Notes: generated by a model from the sequence alone, not told the origin. A DNA stretch of 64,000 bases from Paenibacillus chitinolyticus NBRC 15660 (GCF_000739915.1 NZ_BBJT01000010.1:124001-188000), one strand, 5' to 3'; shown: positions 34,458-43,992, counted from the stretch's first letter. Program-made: numbers and translations.

Positions 34458-35021
34458 TTAAGATTTCAGCACATCGTGGTCCACATAACGCTCGCCGTTC
34501 AGTTCACTGACGATATTGATGGCCGCCTTGGCGCCGTCGCCCGCCGTTACAATCGTATGTACGCTCATACCGGCAATCGTGCCCGCCGCCCAGATGCCTT
34601 CCACGCTTGTTTTGTTGTTCGCGTCCGTCTGAACGATCGTTTTGATCCGCGGCTCTGTGCCCGGAACCGTCGTAACTCCGATTTTGTCGGCAAGATCGGC
34701 CAGGACTCCTGTCGCGAGCAGGACGTGTCTGGCTTCGTAGCTGCCCTGATCCGAAGTGACGAGAAAGCCGTCGTTCTGCTTGTCGACCGATTCCACTTTG
34801 CCTTCCGCAATTTCCGCGCCGAACTTGGCCGCTTGTTTCTTGCCCAGCTCGACCATGTCGGGACCGCTGATTTCGGCGACTCCGTAATGGTTCTCGATCC
34901 AGGCGCGTTTCGTCATGCTCTGTCCGCTGTCGATAAGAAGCGTCTTTTTGCCCGCTCTGGCGGCAATCAGTCCGGCGCTTGCACCCGCAGGGCCCGCTCC
35001 GATAATAACAAGATCGTACAT
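34458..35021 (-). CDS. Short thioredoxin-reductase-like FAD protein lacking the NADPH domain
   Basis: Flavoprotein of 187 residues related to thioredoxin reductase (about 310 residues), but with only the FAD half. It has the dinucleotide motif VIIGAGPAGASAGLIAA, the ATGVLADL strand and the C-terminal FAD motif GIWAAGTIAGMSVHTIVTAGDGA. The NADPH-binding domain with its CxxC redox pair, normally between these parts, is missing, and the joint is smooth and in frame. The ATG at 35021 follows GAAGGAGAG. It may need a partner for electrons or serve as a flavin sensor; no partner is adjacent. Confidence 0.82.
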   Translation of the reverse strand: MYDLVIIGAGPAGASAGLIAARAGKKTLLIDSGQSMTKRAWIENHYGVAEISGPDMVELGKKQAAKFGAEIAEGKVESVDKQNDGFLVTSDQGSYEARHVLLATGVLADLADKIGVTTVPGTEPRIKTIVQTDANNKTSVEGIWAAGTIAGMSVHTIVTAGDGAKAAINIVSELNGERYVDHDVLKS

Positions 35022-35213
35022 GCTCTTCTCTCCTTCGTATGACAAAATAAAAACTCTAGTCCAGTATAGCGGATGGACAGAAGGAAGAAAAGCAGGCGCT
35101 TACATCGTCGATCGGACCGAGTTTCCAAGACGAATACCAGCCTGTAGAGGAAGTATAAAGCCCCAGGGTAGAACCCGAGGCGGGCCCGGAATGTGGGTTT
35201 TTGTCTCCTTACA

Positions 35214-35222
35214 TGTTATGAT
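35214..35222 (+). promoter_or_regulatory. Extended -10 element before the M24 peptidase gene
   Basis: TGTTATGAT fits TGN-TATGAT, 58 nt upstream of the start; no convincing -35. Confidence 0.35.
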
Positions 35223-35280
35223 AGGAAGAGGATTCATCCACAGTAAACAGCGAAAAACCTTGAAAAGAAAAGGTGATCAA

Positions 35281-36372
35281 ATGAACAATCGGCTCAAACA
35301 AATCAGCGATTATATCGAACAAAACAACCTAGATGCCGTTATCATTACGGTTCCGCGGCACGTGTATTATTTGACGGGGTTCGCCTCCGACCCGCACGAG
35401 CGCTTCTTGGGGCTCATCCTTCCGAGAGGAGAAGAGCCGTTTCTGCTCGTGCCGGCTCTGGATGCGGAAGCGGCCGCCCAGGCGTCCACGGTACAGCGGA
35501 TTCATACACACAGCGACACGGACTCGGCTTATGAAGTGCTTCGCGGACTGCTGCCGGCTTCGCTCGGAAGCATCGGCATCGAAACCGAGCATTGGACCGT
35601 CAGCCGCTTTGAAGAACTGAAGAGCTGCATTGGCGTAAGCCGGTTTTCTTCGGTAGATGAGCTGCTGCGGGATATGCGGGTCATCAAATCCGAGGACGAA
35701 ATCGGCCTGATGAAGGATGCCGTGACACTTGTGGAGGAAGTGCTGAGACGCGGCCTGCAGAAGGTGGCTGTCGGTGTGACGGAAATCGAGCTGGTCGCGG
35801 AACTGGAGTTCCAGATGAAAAAACTCGGGGCCCAGTCTCCCTCTTTTTCAACGATTGTCCTGACCGGTCCCGCTTCGGCGCTGCCGCACGGCGTTCCCGG
35901 AACGCGTAAAATCAGCCGCGGGGATCTGCTTTTATTCGATCTCGGCGTTTATTTGAACGGCTATGCGTCCGATATTACGCGTACCTTCGCGGTGGGAGAA
36001 GTGTCGGAGGAACAGCGCCGCATTTACAATGCGGTCCTGGCCGGCAACGAAGCGGCCATTCAAGCCGTCCGGCCGGATGTTACCTGTGCGTCCGTAGACG
36101 CGGCCGCAAGAAACCGGATCGAAGCGGGCGGCTACGGCACCTATTTTAACCACCGGCTCGGTCACGGACTCGGAATCGACGTCCACGAGTATCCGTCTGT
36201 CCACGGAAGAAACGAGGCGCTTCTGAAGGCCGGCATGACGTTCACCATCGAGCCCGGTGTTTATGTGCCGGGCGTGGGCGGAGTCCGTATCGAAGACGAC
36301 GTTCTGGTTACGGCCGGAGGAGTCGAAGTGCTGACTTCCTTCCCTAAACAATTGACGGTTCTCGGCGACTGA
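35281..36372 (+). CDS. Xaa-Pro peptidase, M24 family
   Basis: Two-metal aminopeptidase of 363 residues that removes residues before proline. The N-terminal creatinase-like domain (about 1-130, ITVPRHVYYLTGFASDPHERF) is followed by the pita-bread domain with all five metal ligands: the Asp pair in LFDLGVYLNGYASDITRTF, His in GHGLGIDVHEYP, Glu in FTIEPGVY and Glu in GVRIEDDVLVT. The ATG at 35281 starts MNNRLKQISDYI and has AAAGGTGA upstream; the frame is open far upstream without a signal. Monocistronic, with its own terminator. Confidence 0.92.
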   Translation: MNNRLKQISDYIEQNNLDAVIITVPRHVYYLTGFASDPHERFLGLILPRGEEPFLLVPALDAEAAAQASTVQRIHTHSDTDSAYEVLRGLLPASLGSIGIETEHWTVSRFEELKSCIGVSRFSSVDELLRDMRVIKSEDEIGLMKDAVTLVEEVLRRGLQKVAVGVTEIELVAELEFQMKKLGAQSPSFSTIVLTGPASALPHGVPGTRKISRGDLLLFDLGVYLNGYASDITRTFAVGEVSEEQRRIYNAVLAGNEAAIQAVRPDVTCASVDAAARNRIEAGGYGTYFNHRLGHGLGIDVHEYPSVHGRNEALLKAGMTFTIEPGVYVPGVGGVRIEDDVLVTAGGVEVLTSFPKQLTVLGD

Positions 36373-36388
36373 TCTGCTTTGCTTTGGT

Positions 36389-36439
36389 AAAAGCCTGCCC
36401 TGTGTATTCCTGACGGAATATCGGGGCAGGCTTTTTTTT
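36389..36439 (+). terminator. Intrinsic terminator after M24 peptidase gene
   Basis: AAAAGCCTGCCC / GGGCAGGCTTTT with an inner ATTCC / GGAAT stem, then eight T. Confidence 0.9.
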
Positions 36440-36508
36440 GCATTCGATTAATTCTAAGCCCATAAGGTTAAACATACATAATGACCAAAACGAGAGGATG
36501 TGACAGCC

Positions 36509-37291
36509 ATGCATGCACTGCGTAAAATGATGAATATCGTCGGCCTCCTCTTGGTTCTGATCGTGAATACGCTGGCTCAAGTGCTACCTATTAACGGGGT
36601 GACCACCGGAGAAATATCGGACCGGCATCATACATATGTTACTCCGGCCGGGTATGTTTTCACGATATGGAGCGTCATTTATTTGGGGCTGATCGGGTTC
36701 GTCATTTACCAGGCCCGCAAGGATACGGGGAACCGCCCGGCAGTGGAACGGATCAGCTACTGGTTCGTCGTCAGTTGTCTGCTGAATTCGGCCTGGATCT
36801 TTCTGTGGCATTATGAAAAAATCGGCTGGAGCACGCTAGTCATGGCCGCCCTTCTGCTGACGCTTATCGCCATCTATCAGAGAATCCGCTACGGCCGGGA
36901 ATCGCGGGCGATCGGGGAATACAGCTTCGTGCAAGTGCCCTTCAGCCTGTATCTGGGCTGGATCTGCGTGGCTTCCATCGTAAACGTTACGGTATGGCTG
37001 CAGGACTTGGGCTGGAACGGATGGGGGATCGATCCCCGGATGTGGGCCGTCATTCTGCTGACGGCGGCAGGCGTGCTGGCTGTCGCTTTCAGCTACGGGA
37101 AGAAAGACGTGCCTTTCGCGCTGGTTTTCGTCTGGGCCTTCATCGGCATCGGCATCGAACAGCAGGCAGACACATGGGTACGCAATGCGGCTTGGTTACT
37201 GGCCGCCATCGTCGGAGCGGCAACCTTATGGCTCCTGGCCAAAGTGATCCGGGACCGCAAAAGATGGGATCAGTCCTATATCAGCCGGTAA
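36509..37291 (+). CDS. TspO/MBR-like tryptophan-rich membrane protein
   Basis: Membrane protein of 260 residues with about seven hydrophobic helices. The segment VTPAGYVFTIWSVIYLGLIGF, the many tryptophans, and CLLNSAWIFLWHYEKIGWS are typical of the TspO/translocator-related tryptophan-rich sensory proteins, in the longer bacterial version. Its ligand, porphyrin or otherwise, cannot be deduced. The ATG at 36509 has AGAGG about 11 nt upstream; an in-frame GTG at 36500 is too close to that site. Monocistronic. Confidence 0.75.
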   Translation: MHALRKMMNIVGLLLVLIVNTLAQVLPINGVTTGEISDRHHTYVTPAGYVFTIWSVIYLGLIGFVIYQARKDTGNRPAVERISYWFVVSCLLNSAWIFLWHYEKIGWSTLVMAALLLTLIAIYQRIRYGRESRAIGEYSFVQVPFSLYLGWICVASIVNVTVWLQDLGWNGWGIDPRMWAVILLTAAGVLAVAFSYGKKDVPFALVFVWAFIGIGIEQQADTWVRNAAWLLAAIVGAATLWLLAKVIRDRKRWDQSYISR

Positions 37292-37306
37292 TGAAAACCT
37301 ATTCGG

Positions 37307-37340
37307 GAAGCTTCTCTTGAAAAAGAGAGCTTCTTTTTTT
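37307..37340 (+). terminator. Intrinsic terminator after TspO-like gene
   Basis: GAAGCT-CTCTT / AAGAG-AGCTTC with one bulged base, then seven T. Confidence 0.8.
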
Positions 37341-37406
37341 GCAATCTGTCGAAAGAAGAAGAAAAAGGAGGTAATATCCAAAATAATGTAACATATAAGA
37401 AAAATA

Positions 37407-37435
37407 TTCCAAAACCTCCAAAATGGTGCTACAAT
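37407..37435 (+). promoter_or_regulatory. Putative promoter of the GHL10 gene
   Basis: Weak TTCCAA, 17 nt, and TACAAT with an upstream TGC giving an extended -10. The leader to the gene is about 120 nt. Confidence 0.4.
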
Positions 37436-37564
37436 ACGTGTAATCGGATTGGCAAACAGGGGAGAAAATAACAGGAGGTGATTAGCGGCTCAGCTTAACC
37501 TGCTCGGATGTTCTCCGTTTTTGTATGTCTGGAGCTAGTTTACACCTGAAGGAGGAAGATGACG

Positions 37565-40500
37565 GTGAAAAGATCTCTTCGCTCAAGCGGGCTGCTCCGC
37601 AGAACGCTGTTTGCTGTCCTGCTTTTGTCCGTTGCGGCTGCGGGCTGCCTTCCGCTGTACGGGATAGCCGGCGCCGCTCCAGGCTCGGCTGCGACCGAGG
37701 GCTATCCGCAGCATTCGGGACCTTACGGAGGCATCGCGGTTCCGCCCGACAGCCCGAAATCCGGGCCTGCCGATCAGGACCCTTTCCGTTCGGCGAACAA
37801 GCCCGGAACCCCTCTGCTTCCGCACACGTCTCTTGGCGTGACGGTAAATGAATCCGTTTACGGTCCTCATATCAAACTTCCCGACGGAACTCTGCACCCG
37901 GTAGCCGGAATGGATCAGGAGCGCAAAGAAGACGCACTGACCGTGTATACAAGCACGTACGGAACGTATACGCCTCCTTTCGATGACCGGACGATCGAGC
38001 TTATTGTGACGGAAGGCATTATCGTGGACAAAATCTCAGACGGCAAGAAAGGAACCTATCTGCCCCCAAACGGATACGTTCTTTCGGGTACCGCCAGTAC
38101 AAAGGCGCTTCTGCAGCAGTTGAATGTGGGAGACAGCCTTACCGCCGTGAACATAAAAATTCCCGTCCTGCCGACGAAATATGTGAAGGTCGGCGATTTG
38201 ATTATCCCCGTGGACCGGGTTAACGGGCCGCGGAATCAGGGTGAAGCGGTGCTTTTCGACTCGGGGTACGGAGCTTCCACCCGGACGAATCCTTGGGGAA
38301 TCGAAGTGATTTTCCAGAACGGCCGGGTCACGGGAGTGAAAGGAATTTTGATGGATTCGGGCGGAAAATTTATCGACAATGACTCGCCGATTCCCAAAGG
38401 AGGTTACGTCCTTTCCGTGCAGGCGGCAAGTCCTTATTATGCCGATCTGTTGGCTCTGGCGGCTCCGGGACTTGCCGTATCTATGGAGTTGAATGCGTAT
38501 CCCATGTATTTTGCGTCCAAAATGGCTTATGACGCGTTTAATCCCCGGACGAGGGAAGACAATCCGGCAGGGTGGGACGATACGAACAACAAGCCGTATC
38601 CCGGGCACCGCGGAGCGGAGCAGCTGATCGTATACGACAGCAGCTATGGCGCCGCCACCGGCACGAATCCGTGGGGAGGGGAGGCTGCCGTGAACGCGGA
38701 CGGCAAAATCATAAGCAGCGGAGGCAACAACCGGCCCATTCCTGAAGGGGGGTACGTCCTTTCCGGACACGGTTCCAAAATGGCTTGGCTCTCGCGCTAT
38801 GCGGCCATTGGGGCGACCGTAAAGATCAACCGGACGGAGAAGCAGGTGCTGCTTATTTTTACCCCGGAGTCTTATCTGGATAAGGCGCGGTTAACCGCCG
38901 CCTCTGCGGAGCAGGCAATGGAAGAGTCCAAACGCCGGTTTATGGATGTTCCTTATGAGGAAATCTCCAAAGAAATTCAGCAGGTGAAGCAGCTGGAGAT
39001 ACAGGCGGGCAAGCATCTGGAGGAAAAAGGCGTTGAAGGGCTGACGGAAGTGCTGGCGGAGCTGGATGGAAAAGCAACGCGCGTTCACTACATGAATGTG
39101 GAATCTAGAACCGTTGAAAACCGGGGAATCTGGATCCGGCCCAAAGAGAAGTCTCTTGAGGAAGTTAAACGGGCCCTGGATAAGATTAAGGCGGCTCACC
39201 TTAACTCCGTTTATTTGGAAACGTTCTGGAACGGGTACACCATCTATCCGACCAAAAACAACATAACGGCTCATAATCCCATATACGGCGGGTTTGATGT
39301 GCTACAGGCTTATTTGGATGAAGGGAAAAAACGGGGCATCGAAATCCATGCCTGGGTCGAAAATTTCTTCGTGGGTGGGCCGGAACCCGGGCCGATCGTG
39401 GAGCGCAAGCCCGAATGGTCGCTGCTCAGCCGGAAAGGCCAAAATTATCAGGAAGATGCGACCAGCGGATTCCGTTATTATTTTATCAATCCCGCCTTGG
39501 ATGAAACGCACGACTTCCTGATCGGCGTCTATAAGGAGCTGCTCTCTAAATATGACGTAGCCGGTCTGCACCTTGACTATGCGCGCTATCCCGGTTCGGG
39601 AGATTTTACGAACGATTTCGGATATGACGCCTACACCCGGAGTTTGTTTCAAAAGAAATACGGAACGGATCCGCTCCTGCTGCACCCGGGAGATGCGCTG
39701 TGGGCGCAGTGGGTGGATATGCGCGTCGGGTTCGTCGACAAATTCGTATTCCGTCTGGCCAAGGAAGTGAAAAAGTGGAAGCCCCAAGTGAAGCTGACCG
39801 CCGCGGTATGGCCCGAATATGAAATTGCACGCGGAGACGTGCTGCAGGATTCGATGAACTGGGTGAAGCATAACCTGATCGACAACGTGTTTCCGATGTC
39901 CTATAAACTGGACACTTCACTCGTTGTGGCGGATGCGCGCAAAACGTTCGAGATCGCAAAGGATAAATCGTATGTGACGATCGGTGTCGGCTCTTTTATC
40001 GATCTGACCAAGGACGTGTTCATCGATCAGATCATTTCGAGCCATGGGCTTGGAATCAGCGGCAGCGCCGTGTTCGAGTATGAATCGTTTTTCGATCAGG
40101 GCTATGACAAAAATACCGTTCTCGGCGTCTACCGGAATGAAGCGGTCGTTCCCGACAGCGATCCTGCCCGGTCGATTGCAGCCATACTTGCGGGACAGAA
40201 ACGGAAAGTAAAGGAGCTGTATCTCCCTTTTAAAGGGATGGATGTCCGCAAAGCCGCCCGGTATACCGATGAGATCAATGAAATCGTGAAAAAGCTGGGC
40301 GGCGAGAAAAATCCCCGGCTGAATCCCGGCCGTCTGAAGCAGGTAAAGAAATCACTGGCGTCTCTGGTTAAGGATATTGGGTCCGATAGCCGTTTGAATG
40401 CCGAAGTCAGAGAACGGATGCTGTACGATTTGAAAGGAGCCCTCCGGATTGCCGAAATTACGGCAGCCAAATCGGGGAAGGGCGGGAAAAATGCCGATGA

Positions 40501-40567
40501 AGCTGATGATTTCAATGAAACCGGGGTGACCCATGCGGAAGATGAGGCCGGCGAGGCAAATGAGTAG
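37565..40567 (+). CDS. Secreted GHL10-family glycoside-hydrolase-like protein with N-terminal repeats
   Basis: Large exported protein of 1000 residues. An N-terminal signal peptide ends near the Ala-rich site after GIAGAA. Three related modules follow at about 126-195, 228-305 and 355-425, each opening with a (V/L)(Y/F)xSxYG strand and closing with GGYVLS or NGYVLS; copies 2 and 3 share TNPWG and PIP(K/E)GGYVLS. A helical linker leads to the GHL10 (DUF187) TIM-barrel-like domain at about 510-850 (RGIWIRPKE; VYLETFWNGYTIYP; GLHLDYARYPG), as in B. subtilis YngK. The tail is charged and helical. GGAGG favours GTG 37565 (9 nt) over ATG 37559 (3 nt). The polysaccharide substrate is unknown. Confidence 0.85.
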   Translation: MKRSLRSSGLLRRTLFAVLLLSVAAAGCLPLYGIAGAAPGSAATEGYPQHSGPYGGIAVPPDSPKSGPADQDPFRSANKPGTPLLPHTSLGVTVNESVYGPHIKLPDGTLHPVAGMDQERKEDALTVYTSTYGTYTPPFDDRTIELIVTEGIIVDKISDGKKGTYLPPNGYVLSGTASTKALLQQLNVGDSLTAVNIKIPVLPTKYVKVGDLIIPVDRVNGPRNQGEAVLFDSGYGASTRTNPWGIEVIFQNGRVTGVKGILMDSGGKFIDNDSPIPKGGYVLSVQAASPYYADLLALAAPGLAVSMELNAYPMYFASKMAYDAFNPRTREDNPAGWDDTNNKPYPGHRGAEQLIVYDSSYGAATGTNPWGGEAAVNADGKIISSGGNNRPIPEGGYVLSGHGSKMAWLSRYAAIGATVKINRTEKQVLLIFTPESYLDKARLTAASAEQAMEESKRRFMDVPYEEISKEIQQVKQLEIQAGKHLEEKGVEGLTEVLAELDGKATRVHYMNVESRTVENRGIWIRPKEKSLEEVKRALDKIKAAHLNSVYLETFWNGYTIYPTKNNITAHNPIYGGFDVLQAYLDEGKKRGIEIHAWVENFFVGGPEPGPIVERKPEWSLLSRKGQNYQEDATSGFRYYFINPALDETHDFLIGVYKELLSKYDVAGLHLDYARYPGSGDFTNDFGYDAYTRSLFQKKYGTDPLLLHPGDALWAQWVDMRVGFVDKFVFRLAKEVKKWKPQVKLTAAVWPEYEIARGDVLQDSMNWVKHNLIDNVFPMSYKLDTSLVVADARKTFEIAKDKSYVTIGVGSFIDLTKDVFIDQIISSHGLGISGSAVFEYESFFDQGYDKNTVLGVYRNEAVVPDSDPARSIAAILAGQKRKVKELYLPFKGMDVRKAARYTDEINEIVKKLGGEKNPRLNPGRLKQVKKSLASLVKDIGSDSRLNAEVRERMLYDLKGALRIAEITAAKSGKGGKNADEADDFNETGVTHAEDEAGEANE

Positions 40568-40716
40568 GCAAGGACAGTAAGGCGGGGCATGTTGAGCCGA
40601 TTACAGCGACAAACTGCCGGAAGAACCGGAAGGGTAAACAGACCGTATGTGGTTTCAGCAAAGGCTGCAGACATAAGCTTTTCAATCCTTTAGAGGAAGA
40701 GAAGAGGTGCAGATCC

Positions 40717-41769
40717 ATGAAATTTACGTTTGCGGTATTGTCCGATATTCATGTGGTAGCATGGGATCCCGAGTCTCACCGTCGTTTGGAAGTCTGCCTG
40801 AAAGATTACGCATCCATGAAGCATCCGCCCGAGTTTATCGTTATAAACGGGGATTTAACCGAGGGATTCGCCGAGGATTATACGGTATTAAAACGTATCT
40901 TGTCCGAACATGTCCGCGTTCCCGTCTATGTGACGAACGGAAACCACGAATATTACTGCATGTGGTATAACGACGGGGGTTTTAGCGTGGATACGTTCCC
41001 GAACGGATGGTCGACGGCGGAAGCGATGGCAAGGTTTCTCGGCTTTCTGGGAAAGCCTCTGCCTTATTACGACCTGCGTCTGATGGGGCTGCGCTTCGTC
41101 TTTATGAGCGCCGAGCGCTACCGCGACACCGATCCGGCAATCCGGGAGGACGCCTGGATCAGCGACGAGCAGTTCGCCTGGCTGGAGCGGATTCTGCGGG
41201 AAGAATCCCATCCACGCCATGCCGCAGCGCAAAGCCGTGCCGAAACGGCCTCCGCGTCCGAGGCGGACCCGGCAGCCCTTGAAGCCGCCGGTCCCGTACG
41301 CGGCGAAGCGGGGAATGCGGCTTTCCCGGGGGAGGAAGAGGCCGGGCTGCAGCCGGCGGACTCCACGGGGGAAGAAGCATACCGCCCGCATGGCCGGCAG
41401 CGGCCGGTGTTCGTCTTCCTGCATCAGCCGCTTCCTCACACGGTGGCGGGAAGCTATGATCCCGCTGAGAAGGGGGTCGTGCAAGATGTGCGGCTTAGAG
41501 AGCTGCTGGGGCGGCACCCGAACGTGTGCTTCTTCTCGGGGCACACCCATTACACGCTGGTCAGTCCGGGGATTTATTTCGAGGACGGCTGCTCTCATAT
41601 GGGGACCTCCTCTGTCCGCAGGCCCATCGGAGACGGCATCGACCCTGCCGCGCCCGTTGAAAGCGAAAGCGTCCTCGTGGAGGTGGCGCCCCATTCGGTA
41701 ACGATCCGCGGACGCCGGCACAATACGGGAGAGTGGCTGTCTTTGGCACGATTTGTTAAGCGATACTGA
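40717..41769 (+). CDS. Calcineurin-like metallophosphoesterase with low-complexity insert
   Basis: Cytosolic two-metal phosphoesterase of 350 residues. The family motifs occur in order: LSDIHVVAW (DxH), INGDLTEG (GDxxE-like), NGNHEYY (GNHE), FLHQPLPH and FSGHTHYTL (GHxH). Between about 165 and 225 an Ala/Glu-rich stretch (SASEADPAALEAAG; GEEEAGLQPADS) is inserted, absent from compact relatives and probably a surface loop. The start follows AGAGGTG. It lies 149 bp behind the GHL10 gene. Substrate unknown. Confidence 0.85.
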   Translation: MKFTFAVLSDIHVVAWDPESHRRLEVCLKDYASMKHPPEFIVINGDLTEGFAEDYTVLKRILSEHVRVPVYVTNGNHEYYCMWYNDGGFSVDTFPNGWSTAEAMARFLGFLGKPLPYYDLRLMGLRFVFMSAERYRDTDPAIREDAWISDEQFAWLERILREESHPRHAAAQSRAETASASEADPAALEAAGPVRGEAGNAAFPGEEEAGLQPADSTGEEAYRPHGRQRPVFVFLHQPLPHTVAGSYDPAEKGVVQDVRLRELLGRHPNVCFFSGHTHYTLVSPGIYFEDGCSHMGTSSVRRPIGDGIDPAAPVESESVLVEVAPHSVTIRGRRHNTGEWLSLARFVKRY

Positions 41770-41826
41770 CTAACAGCGGAGCCGGACCCGAAATTCGGGA
41801 ACCGGGCCGCCGCCGGGAAAACGGGG

Positions 41827-41868
41827 AAAGCCGCCTTTAGCAGAGCGTTCTGCATAAAGGCGGCTTTT
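41827..41868. terminator. Bidirectional terminator between phosphoesterase and FAD oxidoreductase genes
   Basis: AAAGCCGCCTTT / AAAGGCGGCTTT with an inner GCAGA / TCTGC stem; T-tracts on both strands. Confidence 0.88.
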
Positions 41869-41897
41869 CGGTTCAAGCCCGGGTATTTCGAGAGGGA

Positions 41898-43469
41898 TTA
41901 AAGCGGGGTGATGGTAGGCCATGCGAGTTCTACGCCGTTCCAGGACAAAATATTTTGCAAACCTTCCAGTTTTGTCTTGTCCGCATGAACTTCACGAGGC
42001 TGATATCCGTTCTGTACGCAGTAGCCCGCAAGGAATCCCGCCGCTTCTCCGATATTCCATTCCACCGGGTGGAGACGATAGCAGCCGTTCGTAATATGGG
42101 TCGTGCCGAGGTTCTTACACGCCGGCAGGAGATTGTTGACCCGGACGGGAATGAGGCTGCCGAGCGGAATCTGGAACGGAAGGGAGGACACGTCCAGATA
42201 GTTCCGTCCTGTCATGCTCGGATGGAGATCGATCCGGTAAGCGCCGATCCCGACGGAATCCGGGAACACTTCCGCACCCTTGTCGCCGCGGATCGCCGTG
42301 CTGACGTGCTGTTCCTTGACGGTGAATTCCGCCTTGATCCGGCGGGATTCCCGGATATACGGCGCTTGAGCCATACCGTCCTCGGTACCGACGACGTCGG
42401 GACGCAGACGCAGGCCGGGATAACCGGCTTTGCCGTCCGGACGGGGCGCTTCGGTCTGGAGCCAGTAGAGCAGGGAATAGCTGAGCTGCTTGGCCTGCTC
42501 GAGATTTTTCTTCGCTTCCGCTTCGGGAACGTCATAAATATTGCCGAGCCAGTAGTCATTCTGTGGCCAGTTCACGAGGGAAATATCGCTCGGGAACGTA
42601 CCGGGCATAAAATTCGCCTTATCGATTACCCGGCGGTAGTTGAACAGCGGATATTTGTCGGTGCCCGGAAACAGGGTATCTTCGGCAGGCTCAAGCGTCA
42701 CCGGGTTCGGCGAAATCCAGCTGAGCTGCTTGTCCGGCCAGAAGTCGGCCTTATAGTTGCGCCAGAAATTGTAATCCTTCGGTTTGTCGATGACATGATT
42801 CTCGCCTTCGAAATAATCCATCGCAAAACAGACGGTAAACGCCTGGATATCCTTCGGATTTGCGACTTCCGGTGCGCTCGGCTCCCCCGTATCTTTGCGG
42901 GACTCGGCACCTGTTACATACTCGACCTTGGCGAGAGGAAGAACATCTCCACACTCCGTCGCGTCCAGGAAATACGGAGCGGTTAACGTGTGCTTGTGCC
43001 CCAGATCCAAGTGCTTTACTTTGACGGCCCTGATTTTATCCCCGTCCGTCTCGGCCGCTGTAATGCGGTGGCGCGTGAGAATAGTCAGCTTGCCGCTGTT
43101 TACGTACGGAGCCAGCATCTGCTCAAGAACCGCAAGCATGGCTCTCGGTTCCGCGCACAGGCGGCTTACTCCGCCGTTGCCCGGATTTAGATTGACGACG
43201 GCGCGCGCTTCGGCCGTTAACGGGAAATAATCGCGGTAGTAAGAGCGAACACCGTTGCGGAACTGCCGGAAGCTGCGGGTGCAGCCGAATTGCTCGATCC
43301 ACTTATGCTCGTCCGGCGGTACCGCCTGGCTGGTCAATTGTCCGCCGATCCAATGGGTTTCTTCCGTCATAATCACTTTCAATCCCATTTTTGCGGAAGC
43401 CAGAGCGGCCGCACAGCCCCCGACACCTCCGCCGATAATCACGACATCTGCTTTCAGTTCACGGTTCAT
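41898..43469 (-). CDS. FAD-dependent oxidoreductase (FAD_oxidored family)
   Basis: Flavoprotein of 523 residues of the large family often annotated only as FAD-dependent oxidoreductase. Dinucleotide motif VVIIGGGVGGCAAALASAKMGLKV at the N-terminus, then HWIGGQLTSQAVPPDEH, a DATECGDVLPLA strand and the C-terminal FAD signature near NNLLPACKNLGTTHITNGCYRLHPVEWNIGEAAG. Relatives occur in carbohydrate-use regions, which fits the adjacent divergent RpiR regulator. GGAGGG lies 9 nt upstream. It is probably cytosolic (no signal peptide). The substrate is unknown. Confidence 0.88.
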   Translation of the reverse strand: MNRELKADVVIIGGGVGGCAAALASAKMGLKVIMTEETHWIGGQLTSQAVPPDEHKWIEQFGCTRSFRQFRNGVRSYYRDYFPLTAEARAVVNLNPGNGGVSRLCAEPRAMLAVLEQMLAPYVNSGKLTILTRHRITAAETDGDKIRAVKVKHLDLGHKHTLTAPYFLDATECGDVLPLAKVEYVTGAESRKDTGEPSAPEVANPKDIQAFTVCFAMDYFEGENHVIDKPKDYNFWRNYKADFWPDKQLSWISPNPVTLEPAEDTLFPGTDKYPLFNYRRVIDKANFMPGTFPSDISLVNWPQNDYWLGNIYDVPEAEAKKNLEQAKQLSYSLLYWLQTEAPRPDGKAGYPGLRLRPDVVGTEDGMAQAPYIRESRRIKAEFTVKEQHVSTAIRGDKGAEVFPDSVGIGAYRIDLHPSMTGRNYLDVSSLPFQIPLGSLIPVRVNNLLPACKNLGTTHITNGCYRLHPVEWNIGEAAGFLAGYCVQNGYQPREVHADKTKLEGLQNILSWNGVELAWPTITPL

Positions 43470-43529
43470 AGTCGAATCCCTCCACAGTCTATATATTTTC
43501 CTGATATTGGAATCTACTCTATTTTAGCA

Positions 43530-43558
43530 AACATACGTTCTTATTTTAATACGACCAA
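43530..43558 (-). promoter_or_regulatory. Putative promoter of the FAD oxidoreductase gene
   Basis: On the minus strand TTGGTC, 17 nt and TATGTT, about 60 nt before the start codon. Confidence 0.35.
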
Positions 43559-43973
43559 AGTCTCATTTTGGAGCCGGGCTTGTGCGAATAAAAAAGAAGG
43601 GCCCCCTTTTTTCCGGTGCCTATTTGCGTTTTTCCGAAATTTATTTCAAAAAATTTTCAGCGGTTTTAAAAAAAATAAAAAGACCTTCTAGTTTCTATGC
43701 GGGGACAAGAATGGCTATACCTGCATGTTTTTCCGTTTATTAACTGGAGTAAAAATCAGTATTATAACAAGAAATGTATAGGTCTTTATGCCTATATTAA
43801 TATTAAAATATATTGTTGGAACTGATAAATAATAGTAAATATAAGTTAAAAAGAAGAAGTGCTCTTCATCCAAAAATCGACGTTTCTCAGCATAAAAACT
43901 CCTTTGTGTGACAGAAAACTACAGAAAACGACCGTCCGAGCGTACAGGCAAACTTTGAAAAATATGGAGATGC

Positions 43974-43992
43974 ACTAGGCAAATCGCCTAGT
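43974..43992 (+). promoter_or_regulatory. Inverted repeat upstream of rpiR-type gene, candidate operator
   Basis: ACTAGGC-AAATC-GCCTAGT, a perfect 7-bp inverted repeat 86 bp before the regulator start. A TACTAT at 43999-44004 just downstream could be a -10, placing the repeat over the -35 zone. Confidence 0.45.
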
